A DNA stretch of 17,902 nucleotides, taken from Cyclostephanos tholiformis (Eukaryota > Bacillariophyta > Thalassiosirophyceae > Thalassiosirales > Thalassiosiraceae). The stretch lies in contig JALLPB010000310.1 in NCBI GenBank assembly GCA_036939975.1, positions 1-17,902 on the forward strand, written 5' to 3'. The notes under the pieces were generated by a model. That model saw only the letters and a list, made by a program, of their open reading frames with translations. It searched no databases and was not told the DNA's origin. A program made the position numbers and the translations under genes. This document shows, piece after piece, positions 1-9,344 of this stretch. Every line of letters begins with the position of its first letter. Positions within the stretch are counted from its first letter, which is position 1.

Positions 1-340
1 TATACTACTGTAGAAACCGGTGGGCTTCTAGGTGATCTAATGCTGCCCCATCCAATGGCACATGGTTGTCTCCATCCGGCATGGCATCACAGCAAACGAA
101 GCACAGCTGGCTATCTTCGATAGTGGCCAATACCATGGAATGATAAAGGCTACAACACAGATGCATTGCCAGTATTGTTATTACATTTGGAAACACGACA
201 TGAGCAATGCGCAGCAGAGGGTATATGGGTACATGGAGAGCAACCAAACAGACACGATGCATTGCCTCCGCTGCAACATAAATCTGTGTCCCAATTGCTA
301 GAATGAGTGGCACGGGGTAGATATGTGCAACACAAATAGG
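1..340 (+). pseudogene. Possible PiggyBac-like transposase, cysteine-rich C-terminal remnant
   Basis: The open frame from 62 to 301 encodes a 79-residue peptide with regularly spaced cysteine pairs: CQYC, then CLRC, then CPNC. It stops at a TAG (299-301), after which the same frame continues with NEWHG. Three CxxC pairs followed by a WH motif suggest the zinc-binding cysteine-rich tail found at the C terminus of PiggyBac-type (DDE_Tnp_1_7) transposases, where it binds DNA. The TAG would replace a residue, perhaps Trp, just after the last CxxC. Upstream of 62 this frame is closed by a TAA at 38-40, so any preceding catalytic domain is frameshifted or outside the window. No terminal inverted repeat or TTAA site was identified. 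It could be another zinc-ribbon protein; the family call is tentative. Confidence 0.35.
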
Positions 341-874
341 CTGCTAGGACGTTAGAGATAATGTGGTTATAATTTTTTTTGCTTAGAATATGATTAAGTA
401 CTACTACTAGTCATAATACGGCGACACAACCATGGTTTAAACTCATTTACAGTCTCAAGAAAAAGTGAGGCTGGGAGATTTTGTTCTTCCCGCCTTATTT
501 CACCTTCTCGAAATGGTCTGAGGTGTCCGTACATCCCTACATACGTACAAAATAGGAATTAATATGAATATTGACTATCATTTTTGCTCGTGTGTTGATA
601 AGATTGCGTCCTTTGTCTTAAACGGTAAGGAGATAGAATAAGGCAGTGTAAAAGATATATGTTCCCACATACAGAATAAGAAATTGAATTTTAATTCTAT
701 ATAGAATGAGAAATCACATTTAATAGAATAAAAAAAAGAATTATTTCCCTTTCTTGCAATTTTGAGAAATGACATTACTTAGTCCTATCAAAGGAGTCAC
801 CCTTTTTGTGCTCCTGACAGAAATGGGAGGGAGAGGCCCCCTATTACTTCAACTGAGAAAAACCCCACCTTCCT
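341..874. other. AT-rich non-coding stretch
   Basis: I see no convincing coding sequence here; the longest ORF (minus, 578-775) is low-complexity and AT-driven. The core around 640-735 repeats a loose AGAATRAG motif (near 641, 673, 704 and 725). This could be spacer between the left transposase remnant and the non-LTR element. Confidence 0.5.
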
Positions 875-906
875 CTAGATTAGATAAGATAAGGTTAGAT
901 TAGATT
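875..906. repeat. Degenerate pentanucleotide repeat (TCTAA / TTATC type)
   Basis: On the minus strand this reads as consecutive near-repeats of TCTAA, CCTTA and TTATC. It lies about 105 bp beyond the end of the minus-strand ORF at 1012. Short tandem repeats are a common 3' terminus of some non-LTR retroelements, so it could mark the element's tail; that role is inference. Confidence 0.5.
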
Positions 907-1011
907 TACTTCACTACCATAAAGGCTTAAGTACTGTGGGACTGAGTTTGCCTACGGGATCATTGGGCTTGCAATCTGTTATTGCCTGCATTCTGTGTCC
1001 TATAGGTGTAT

Positions 1012-2202
1012 TCAACTGTGCAAAGCCATCGAGAAGAATAGCCAGCTAGGAGCATGAGAGAGAGGGGGTGGAACAGTGGGTATCATTGCGCAAATTTGTT
1101 TTTTGCTATTTTTATGGAGGAGATTGTATAGGCTGTAAGCCGTGAAGATATGGTTGTCATTTCTAGTGGAGTCTGTGGAATGAATTCCTTTAAGTAAAAG
1201 ATCACGATACCAGTCAACAATAATGTCATCAAAGTTGGAGGATTGGGGGTTGAGGGGGTCTTGGCATAGGTTATTTTGAAGAATACTAATGCAATCGTGT
1301 CCGGAGTGAAGAGGTTCACAAACATAGATGGCAGCATCATTGAGGGCTACTAGATTGAGAATGTCTTTCATGCCGGGTGGAAGATGTTGGAGTGTATTGG
1401 GAGGAATGACCATCTTGCCATTGAACAGGGTGGTAAGCCACAAGTGAAAAGTATTGTTGGCAATGCTAGCAAGTGAAATCAGCTGACAACGTATGAGGGC
1501 AAGATCACCACGCGGTCCACCAAGGTTGCGACAAACCACTTCATTCTTGCTGCACACCCTGGCAATAGTTTTTGGGGTAAGGGCTTTCGCGCCTTATAAA
1601 AGGAGGGAGAAGCAGGCAAGTCTGTGTGCAAGAGCACTACGATCGTCAGGTTCATTGAGGGTGAAAATTGCGGTGAGATTGGTGATGGCAACAAAATCGT
1701 CCAAAAGCATGTTAACAAAAGAGCGTTTGCTGGGCTCAGTTCCATGTTGTTTGCTAAGGCAAAGTCCAAGAATCAATCATGCAAACATGTGGAACTCGTC
1801 GTCCTCCATGGTACAGTTGGATCCGCAGATGGCATCGAGTTCAGTGCTACCTCTCGACGTGCCGCTGTCACCATTGGTGGAGGCAATGGTACTTGTGGCA
1901 AAGGCTTTTGTAAGGAGAACTCGACTCTGATGGAAGTAGAAATGTTTGTAGGAGATGTGGTACCCAAAATAGCCAATGACCCGGGCTTTAACGGGGTTGG
2001 TTGTCACGCTCCATTTGTTGGTGGTGGAGGGAAGAACATCAAGGCTGCATGGATGAGGAAGGCGAATTTTCTTTTTTATGAGTTTTTTGGGAGCCTTGTC
2101 AGTGGTAAGAGCAATGTTTGTGTTAAGTGGAATAAGAGGGGGATGAGCTGGAAGGGCATCCGTCAGAGGAAGAGGAGTATCGGGGGCGTATTTGTTGGTC
2201 AT
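1012..2202 (-). pseudogene. Unknown ORF downstream of the RT-J domain gene, two in-frame stops
   Basis: A single minus-strand frame of 396 codons runs from an ATG at 2202-2200 to a TGA at 1014-1012, interrupted by only two stops: TGA at 1777-1779 and TAA at 1594-1596. With those ignored, the reading is continuous and protein-like. The first 50 residues are rich in Pro and Thr and include a basic patch (KAPKKLIKKK, about residues 37-45) that could bind nucleic acid or direct nuclear import. The rest is a mixed hydrophobic and polar sequence without a zinc knuckle or any catalytic motif I recognise. It follows the RT-J domain ORF on the same strand, 144 bp after its stop, with an AATAAA between them. 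It may be a second ORF of that retroelement, the ORF1 of a neighbouring copy, or an unrelated gene. I do not recognise the family. Confidence 0.6.
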
Positions 2203-2293
2203 GATTTTGTTTTTGTTATGAAGATTTTGTGAGGAGATCTAGTAGGAGTGATCGTTGCACTTTTGGGAGTTTTGGGTTTTGGCAGTTTTTTTC

Positions 2294-2299
2294 TTTATT
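2294..2299 (-). promoter_or_regulatory. Candidate AATAAA polyadenylation signal
   Basis: The minus strand reads AATAAA 48 bases after the stop of the RT-J domain ORF, within an A-rich stretch. This is a plausible 3'-end signal for that transcript. The hexamer alone is weak evidence in AT-rich sequence. Confidence 0.35.
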
Positions 2300-2346
2300 A
2301 TTCTTTGTGTAGTTTTTGAATTAGGTATGGTACTTTCTCGTAGGTG

Positions 2347-2535
2347 TCATAGTACTTCACATAGGTAGGCTTGTGTGTTGTTGATGAGCTTGAAGTATTC
2401 GGAGGCTTCTGTTTGTGACATCCCTGTTTGAGCGGGGTCATGTTTGTCGGGGTGGTAGATTCGAGCAAGTGCACAATATGCTACCTGTACTTCAGTTTCT
2501 GTAGCCCCAAGACCAAGACCAAGCGCTTTGAAGGA
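2347..2535 (-). other. DnaJ-type J domain at the RT C terminus
   Basis: The last 62 residues carry FKALGLGLGATETEV, then ALARIYHPDKHDP, then EYFKLINNTQAYL. This is the order of a J domain: helix I, helix II, the HPD tripeptide (codons 2446-2454), and helix III ending in a hydrophobic stretch. In Hsp40 proteins the HPD loop stimulates Hsp70 ATPase activity. HPD is intact here although the upstream RT is broken. The domain is joined to the RT tail by about 40 residues rich in Pro, Arg and Ser. Both lie in the same frame with only the TAA at 2881-2883 in the stretch just before it, so it reads as part of one polyprotein, not a separate host gene. Its role in the element is unknown. Confidence 0.8.
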
Positions 2536-3858
2536 GTGTTCTAGGCTTCTACCAACCATCTTAGGGTCATAATCTGTCCTGGGTTGAATGCGACAAGGGG
2601 ACTGGGGAGGGGGTGGAGGGCGTCGACGTGGCGGGGATGGGATTGGTGGTGACTCGTTTTCAGTGCTGTAAGTGAAATCGGTATCTTTTTGTGGAACTGA
2701 AGAGGATGGGTGTCCGCGAGGACTGCATCGCCTTGGAGGTGGCCATTCAGTAGGTCGGAGTGGAAGTGGAGCTTGTTTATCTAGAAGGCATCTCAGGCAT
2801 CTCACAAGAGCTGTCCAATAAGGCTCGTGTGATGCTTCCTTGAACCAGTCTTTCATGGACCCATAAGCATTGATGACAACTTAAGAGATTCGGGCAAAGT
2901 GAATTCCGAGATTGCCCACAATGACATCTTTGTTATGGAGATATGGACGTCCATGCTTACGTTTGTGTTGGCAGCAAGCTGTGAGCATATGACAGTCTGG
3001 AGAATCATGTGGACCACATACAACTTTACCAAGGAATCCTAGTTGTCATGCTGCAATCAATTTTGATAACACATGGAATGTCGTAAAAAAGACGGAGTAT
3101 CTTGTCATTTTGAATGTGTTCTTTGTGAACCTGTGTAATTGAGATGTGGAGAATTCTGCAGATGTTGCGGTGTAGAAAAACTTCAAGTCGTCATAGTAGT
3201 CTTGTCGCAGGGACCAATTCTCACATCCCCAAAAGAGAAGGTTCATTGGGACTGCATGGAAGAGAAGATATTTGCTGTAGGTGTCAAGGTGTGGATTCTT
3301 CCATACCTCGTTCAGAGCGCCCATGCTTTGATTCGCAACAGCAAGTCGCACTTCAATATCAGCATCATCTTGGAGATTATATGAGATACGTGATCCCAAA
3401 TACTTGAATGTGCGGCAGAAAGTGATGTAGCCATCAACAATATCAATTTTTTGAGTTTCTGGGAGTGAATCATACTTGACATCAATTTCCCTCTGTTGAC
3501 CCGTTTCTTGCATTTCTTTCTTGTCCTTCTTTTTTCGTTTTTCAGTGGGTCGTGGCGGGGAAGATAGTACTGTGGTGGTGATGGTGGTGTGTGTACTCAT
3601 GTGTGTGGGGGGGGACGTATGAATTGTTGGAGTAGTATCTTCAAAAAGAAGCCAGGGTTCATCTTTATCAGCAGTAATAGTTGGGTCAAAGGAGTGTGGA
3701 TCACTGAAAAATTGTGGGGGAGGGAAGAAGACGCACTCCGTTTTGGAGGGTGCACCATCTCTTCCAATGTGCACTTCAAGACAAAAGCAGGCAAGGTGGC
3801 TGTGCACAAGGGAAAGTCCTTTGATCAGGGCATCACGGGTGGGAAAGGGGAAGGCACC

Positions 3859-3870
3859 ATCATCTACATA
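3859..3870 (-). other. RT catalytic motif C (YVDD)
   Basis: Four codons read Tyr-Val-Asp-Asp on the minus strand, followed by GAFPF. These are the two metal-binding aspartates of the polymerase active site, and both are retained. Confidence 0.85.
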
Positions 3871-4891
3871 CAGAAGCTGGTAGATTTCATAGGCAGTAAG
3901 CTTGCGGGAGGTGTACATGCGTGGAGTATGACCGCGTACACAGCCAGTGTCAATTTCATTGTTTGGCTTTTTGCCAAGCAGTTTCAAGTGTCTCAGCTGC
4001 CGCCGACATGAGAAAAAGAAAGAGAACCGGGGCCATGTTGTCACCTTGGCGAACCCCAACACTTTGCATGATTTCAGTGATTTCCTTGTGAATTTTAAGT
4101 ACCACCTTCAAATTTGTGTACATGTTTGATGGCAGCTACGAGCTTGGGGGGGGCGCCATATTTTTTAAGAACTTTCAGCAGTAGATCGTGATTCACGGTG
4201 TTGTATGCTTTAACGAGATCAACAAATGCAACAAATGATGGTAAGTCGTGATTCTTGTGTGCATTGAGTAGTGTCTTGAGCGTGAAGAGTCCATCCTGAC
4301 AACCAAGGGTGGGGGTGCCGCTGAACTAGAATCTTGTTCCATGAAAATCAAGTAGATGAAAAGCATGACCATTCATGATAGAAGAAAAAAATTTGCTGCA
4401 AACGTCCATGAGCATGATGCCGCGCCCTTTGTTTGGGTCAGAAAGGTTGCCTGATTTGGGTACAGGCACACATTGACTAACATGCCATCCGTCATAATTG
4501 GCATCGCCTTCAAAAAAAGCAGAAACATATTCATGAATCCGCCATCGGGTTACAGCATTCTTTGCTTTGTATGCTTCTGGGGGAATCCCATTTAGGCCTG
4601 GGCTTTTGCCATTTTTTAGTTTATTGATGGCAGTATTTACTTGATCGAAAGTGATGGGGGAGTCAATTTTGTGAAGAATTGGCCATTGGGGGATTTCATC
4701 AAGAATGTTGGGGTCAAAATGACAGTGATTGTTGAATACTTGCTTGAAGTGAGGACCGAATACTGTCATAGTTTCCTTTCCGTTTGTTGCAGGTTTGCCG
4801 TTTGCCATTTTCATTGCCATTTTTACTTTCTTTTTGTGATGAGTAGTTGAGCCACCAGTGAGTAGTTGAATATCTTGACGATGAGCTCAGC

Positions 4892-6017
4892 GGGGTGTGC
4901 ACAATCATAAAAATGCACAACTACACAGAGGGCCAAAAATATGGCCACCTTGCCAGCGTCATCCCACAAGACAAATACAGGATCATCATCACCGATGCAA
5001 CCTGGACCCATACGGCACCTGTCGACCCCAGCGCCTACTTGGCAGCTGCCCTCGGCGTGGGCTATGCAGCAGCTCAATGCGAACAATTCGTCGCGAAGCA
5101 CAAGCAACTCCAAGGGAGCTATGCCAGCTACCTTGGTATGAAGAAGTGGGCAAGGAGCTCATACTGTATGCTATCGGCGACGGCGCACTTGCCGCCCTTA
5201 AGGAGCAATGCATTGGCTTTGGAGACTCCACGATCCTCATCATGTTGGACCGTCTCCGTCAAAAAACAGCCATCAAGATGACCACGGCGCAGAAGTACGA
5301 CTACAAAACCAATAGATACAATATGCCACGGGATCCCACCTCGAGCATAATGGCCTATTTCACCATGTTGGACAGTTTTCAGATCTCGCTGGGGGACCGG
5401 GAAATCTCAACAAGTGAAGCCGAGAAAACGATGGCCGCCGGTGCCCAGATGTGGCAAAGCGAGATGTTCACAGAGGACCAAATGCTCCACTGGGAAAACA
5501 AACCCATCGCAGGCCAAACCTGGGTAGCCCTCCAAGCCTACTTTACAGAAAAATGGCTGGAACACAAGCACTACTCCACGACTACGGCAAAACAATCGTG
5601 ATTCAAGGAAGCCGCGCTTCTCACACAAGAATCGGTGGTGGCAGAAGAAGAAGGCAAAATGCAAGCCCTGCTCTTTTCGATGCTCCAAGAACAGCATGAG
5701 AAACAGATGGCCATGATGGCTGAGTCCAACAAAACCAACATGGATGCCATGATGGAAAAAATGAATGCCCTTGTGGCAGCCGGCAGAAGCAGGAGTATAC
5801 GCACCCATGACAAGGAGAATCACCCACTACCAGGCCCAACCCCCACAGTGGGAGGCAGCGGCGGAGGAGGCAACGTTAGCAAATGGCCTTGATGCAAAAG
5901 GCCCTGTGCTCAAATTGCAAATCGTTCGTGTACCACAACCCCGACAAATGTTATGAGTTGGAGGTAAACAAAGCTTCCCACTACACCGGCTGGAAGTCCA
6001 TTTTCACGGCTGAATGA
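4892..6017 (+). pseudogene. Copia gag (capsid and zinc knuckle), frameshifted
   Basis: Gag packages the element RNA into virus-like particles. The sequence opens abruptly with HNYTEGQKYGHLASV, which looks internal to gag, so the amino end is missing. It runs in frame 2 to about 5140 and in frame 1 from there. A TGA at 5599-5601 falls between TTAKQS and FKEAAL, and the continuation has a glutamine- and methionine-rich coiled-coil-like stretch (QALLFSMLQEQHEKQ) to about 5780. After a second shift, frame 0 (5883-6017) carries a zinc knuckle, LCSNCKSFVYHNPDKC. Its spacing is C-x2-C-x5-H-x4-C, one residue longer than the usual x4 before His. It ends with WKSIFTAE and a TGA at 6015-6017. Confidence 0.8.
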
Positions 6018-7767
6018 CATCAACTGGGGACCGCCACAATAGATCGAATAGTAGCAGCTAAATTAGTTAACAACACTTCACATTTAAACTATTGGTCCCC
6101 ACTAACCTGTCTAGTTGATGAACAGGAGGAGATAGGAATCGATGACGAATGCACCAACTTCGTCAGGGTGTTGTCCGTCAAAAAATATGACATTTGAGAA
6201 GGAGCGCGGGAGGTCAACATAGTCCCAGGACTACACACCACCCTTATCAGTGTTCCAAAATTGGTGGACACCGACTACATCACTGTGTTCAACAAAAACA
6301 AGGCTACTATTTACAATGCTACAACAACCGACGTCAAACCCAACAAACTCCCAGTGCTCATGGCACCCCGATGCAGCACCATGGGACTGTGGAAACTACC
6401 GCTTGACACACTGCAACCAACTGACAACCTCAATACACTGTTTGATCTGCCCAGCACACGCCAAACAATTTTATGGTACCATGCAGGAGCCGGTTTCCCC
6501 ACAAAAGAAACTTTCATTAACGCCATCCAAGCCGGCAACTACTCAACGTGGCCCAGCCTCACTGTCAGAATGATCAACTGCCACTTTCCGGATTCCGTCG
6601 AAACTGCCAAGGGACACCTCAAGGGGCAGCGACAGGGGATACAATCCACCAAACAGAAGGCATTAGACAAACTTGTCGAGACGGTGATTGTCACATTCAA
6701 ACAAGTACACAATGACTCACCCCCACCGACCTCCGTTCACCACCAAGACATCTTTGTCCACATCAAGGACCTGAGCAAAACCATACACACCAATCAAACC
6801 GGTGGCTTCCCTTTCACCTCTCAATGAGGAAACCGGTACATCATGGTGGCAATTCACCTCGATGCCAACTACATTTTCAACGAGCCCATGAAAAACAGGA
6901 CAGATGGTGAGATGTTGGCAGCATACCAAAGACTTATCAGCAGAATGTGAACGGCAGGCCTTGGCCTGAAAAAACACATACTGGACAACGAGGCCTCCAG
7001 AGCATTCAAAGAAAAATACGAGAAAATGGCATGGTATATTAACTCGTCCCCCCCGCCCCCTGGCAATCACAGGCAAATTGAGGCAGAGAGGGCGATTCAA
7101 ACCTTCAAGGCAAACTTCATCTCAATCCTGGCAGGCGTCGACGACAAGTTCCCACTCTTGCTTTGGTGCCACCTCCTGGGGCCAGCCGAACTCACCTTAA
7201 ATCTGCTCTGCCAATCCAAAGTTACACCCAAAATCTCCACCTTTGCTCATGTCTACGGCCACCATAAGGTTGCTCTGTCCAAACCCACATCAAACCGGAT
7301 GAAAGAAGAAATTGGAATGCACGGGCCAACACCGGTTTTAGCCTAGGAACATCAATTGAACACCACAGGTGCTACCACGTCAATATTACAAAGACACGAA
7401 CAACAAGGATCAGCAACACAGTGGCATTCCAACACCAATACATCACAAACCCCACACTCTCACTGAATCAAGGGTAATAGCGGCAGCACAACAGCTGACC
7501 GCAGCCCTCAAAGGAAACATTCTGACAGGAAATGAGATGGCAGATGCATTGGCGAAAGTCAGCAAGCTGTTTGCACGAATCACTGTGGCAAAGAAAATGG
7601 TAGCAGCAGCAAGGGAACAATGCAACAGACTCCAAACTCACCCATCAGCTCGCAACCCCAGTCACACTCTAAGGGTGGTGGCACCACCTCCAAGGGTGGC
7701 GGAGTTGGAACCACGGGAGGCATCCCCACCCCCGGCTGATTGTCGCGTATCCCAAAAACCGGAATGA
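6018..7767 (+). pseudogene. Copia pol part 1: protease remnant, gag-pre-integrase, integrase
   Basis: Frame 0 runs on from the gag stop. YWSPLTCLVDEQ and DDECTNFV mark the protease area, but no intact DSG/DTG active site is visible and the domain is shortened. VPGLHTTLISVPKL marks its end. The gag-pre-integrase block has AGAGFPTKETF and GNYSTWPSLTVR. Integrase follows: the first catalytic position reads TNQTG, with Asn at 6792-6794 where Asp is expected. The second Asp is kept (ILDNEA, 6984-6986), as is the Glu (AERAIQ, 7086-7088); they are 34 codons apart, near the DD35E spacing. TGA stops lie at 6195-6197, 6825-6827 and 6948-6950. The frame shifts near 7271 (to SLGTSIEHHR) and near 7457 (to VIAAAQQLTAALKGN). 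Integrase would insert element cDNA into the genome; this copy cannot. Confidence 0.8.
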
Positions 7768-9327
7768 TTGTTGCGTAGGTAGGGATGTTTTCACATCATG
7801 CCAACCTCCCCCGCCAAACTACATCATCATCGTGATGCTGGAATGCCCATCGCTGAACTACTCACCGTGAAACTCCTTCTCAACAGCATCATTTTGACGC
7901 CGGGCGCAAAATTCTTCACAATGGATATCAAAGATTTTTACCTCAACATGCCGATGAAATGCTTCGAATACATGCGCCTGAGGCTATCTGACATCCCAGA
8001 GGATGCATCAACCACTATCAACTACGACAACTCGCAACCTCCGATGGTTTCATCTCCTGCAAGATCCAAAAGAGAATGTATGGCCTGCCCCTGGCCGGCA
8101 TCATTGCCCAAGACTTACTCGAAGAACGCCTGGCAAAATACGGCTACCACCAGAGCAAAACGACACCAGGCCTATGGACCCACGTCACTCGCCCCATCTG
8201 TTTCAGCTTGGACGTCGACAATATCGGAGTAAAATACATGGGAGAAGAACATGCACAGCACTTGTTAAGCATCATGTGCCAATACTACAAATGCTGGTGC
8301 GATTGGGAGGGCAAACGATACTGCAGACTCACCTTAAAATGGGATTATGAGGGCCAAAAGGTCCACCTCACCATGCCGAACTACATGTCCAAGCACTCAC
8401 ACGTTTCCAGAATCCTACCCCCAGCAAACCACAGGACCAACCATATCCACATGTCAAGCCCAACTTCGGAGCCAAAGAACAATATGCCAGGCCCGACAAT
8501 GATTCCCCCCCCCCCTCAACATGGCAGGACAGAAATTTATCCAAGAGGTTTGCGGTGTTTTCCTTTTCCTTGCTTGTGGTGTCGACGGAGGCCTTCTCCT
8601 TGCGCTCAGCTCACTCGCATCCCAACAGGCCAGACCGACGGAATGCACCATGGCACTTTGCAAGCAATTCCTTGACTACATAGCAACACAAGACGTTCTC
8701 ACCTATACTGCAAGCGACATGACACTCGCAATCCACAGCAATGCCTCCTATCTATCGGAGGCAAATGCCCCCAGCCATGCCGGCGGCCACACATTCTTGG
8801 CCAGCAATGAAGAAATCCCAAGAAACAATGACGCCGTCCTCAACATCTTGCAAATTATACGCGCAGTAATGTCATCAGCGGCAGAAGCCAAAATCGGAGC
8901 ACTCTTCATCAATGCAAAATTGGCCGTATCTATCTGACACACACTTGACAAACTCAGACACCCACAACCCCGAACACCAATACAGACCAACAATTCTACC
9001 ACGCATGCCTTACTCACAAACAAAATTCTCCCCAAAGCGCTCAAAGCAAGGGACATGAGATTTCATTGGCTATGTGACCGCGACGCCCAAGAACAGTTTC
9101 GTTTTTACTGGCGCCCAGGAACGCAAAATCTGGCGGATTATTTTACAAAACACCACCCTGCCAGCCACCACAAATCCTTCCGCAGCCAAATTCTGACATC
9201 ACCGTCTGACCCGGGATACACCAAACTTCTGTCCCCCAAAGCAGCGGGTATCAATTCCTTTGTTACAAAGCTACTCTCAACCCTCTGGTTCCAGCCCCAT
9301 AGTACGTTAACAGCAGCAGGTGTCTAA
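7768..9327 (+). pseudogene. Copia pol part 2: reverse transcriptase and RNase H
   Basis: The RT begins late: AELLTVKLLLNSII and motif A FFTMDIKDFYLN (Asp at 7924-7926) are present. The roughly 150 residues expected between the integrase C-terminal region and motif A are missing, so the fingers region has been deleted around 7768-7830. Motif B is MYGLPLAGI (8076). Motif C reads DVDNIGVKY, with the second catalytic Asp replaced by Asn (8220-8222). Frameshifts lie near 8030, near 8395 and at a C11 run (8505-8515). RNase H covers 8521-9327. It has HSNASY (first Asp now Asn, 8740-8742), the conserved Glu in SSAAEA, and IQTNNST (Asp now Asn, 8989-8991). A TGA lies at 8935-8937. The tail RFYWRPGTQNLADYFTKHH is typical of copia RNase H C termini. 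Confidence 0.85.
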
Positions 9328-9334
9328 TTCCACT

Positions 9335-9344
9335 ATGGCAAGGG
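9335..9344 (+). other. Candidate polypurine tract
   Basis: ATGGCAAGGG lies directly before the TG that probably starts the 3' LTR, in the position where plus-strand cDNA synthesis is primed in LTR retrotransposons. It is short and only partly purine. Confidence 0.4.

Larger units (their letters stand above)
2347..4886 (-). pseudogene. Non-LTR (LINE-like) reverse transcriptase with C-terminal J domain, decayed
   Basis: The encoded polyprotein would copy the element's RNA at a nicked target site. Recognisable RT blocks, in order, are an amino part with LKNGKSPGLNG, motif A (VAFVDLVKAY, Asp codon 4218-4220), motif B (GVRQGDNMAP, near 4050), motif C YVDD (3859-3870), and a thumb region with FKYLGSRISYN. 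A conserved tail (GKVV, CCQHKRKHGRP, NKDVIV) then leads in the same frame into a Pro-rich linker and a J domain. The 5' end, including any endonuclease, is missing. The frame is open upstream of the Met at 4820 to a stop at 4887-4889, so the coding part abuts the copia element. Lesions are a TAG at 4326-4328, frameshifts near 4124 and 3965, a compensating frameshift pair near 3195 and 3062, a TGA at 3046-3048 and a TAA at 2881-2883. The overall family call is strong; exact frameshift points are approximate. Confidence 0.85.

Noticed and set aside
1624..2232. A 202-residue plus-strand ORF as a real gene
   Set aside because: It is the antisense shadow of the minus-strand ORF at 1012-2202, has Gly/Val/Lys-skewed composition and shows no domain.
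3589..4011. A 140-residue plus-strand ORF
   Set aside because: It lies opposite the RT motif C region and is explained by antisense of that coding sequence.
4840..4869. Exact 11-bp direct repeat TGAGTAGTTGA (4840-4850 and 4859-4869) near the copia start, as a target site duplication
   Set aside because: Both copies lie inside the continuing minus-strand RT reading frame (LLTGGSTTHH), only 19 bp apart, and do not flank any element.
6717..7100. A 127-residue minus-strand ORF
   Set aside because: It is antisense to copia integrase, whose catalytic residues are visible on the plus strand.
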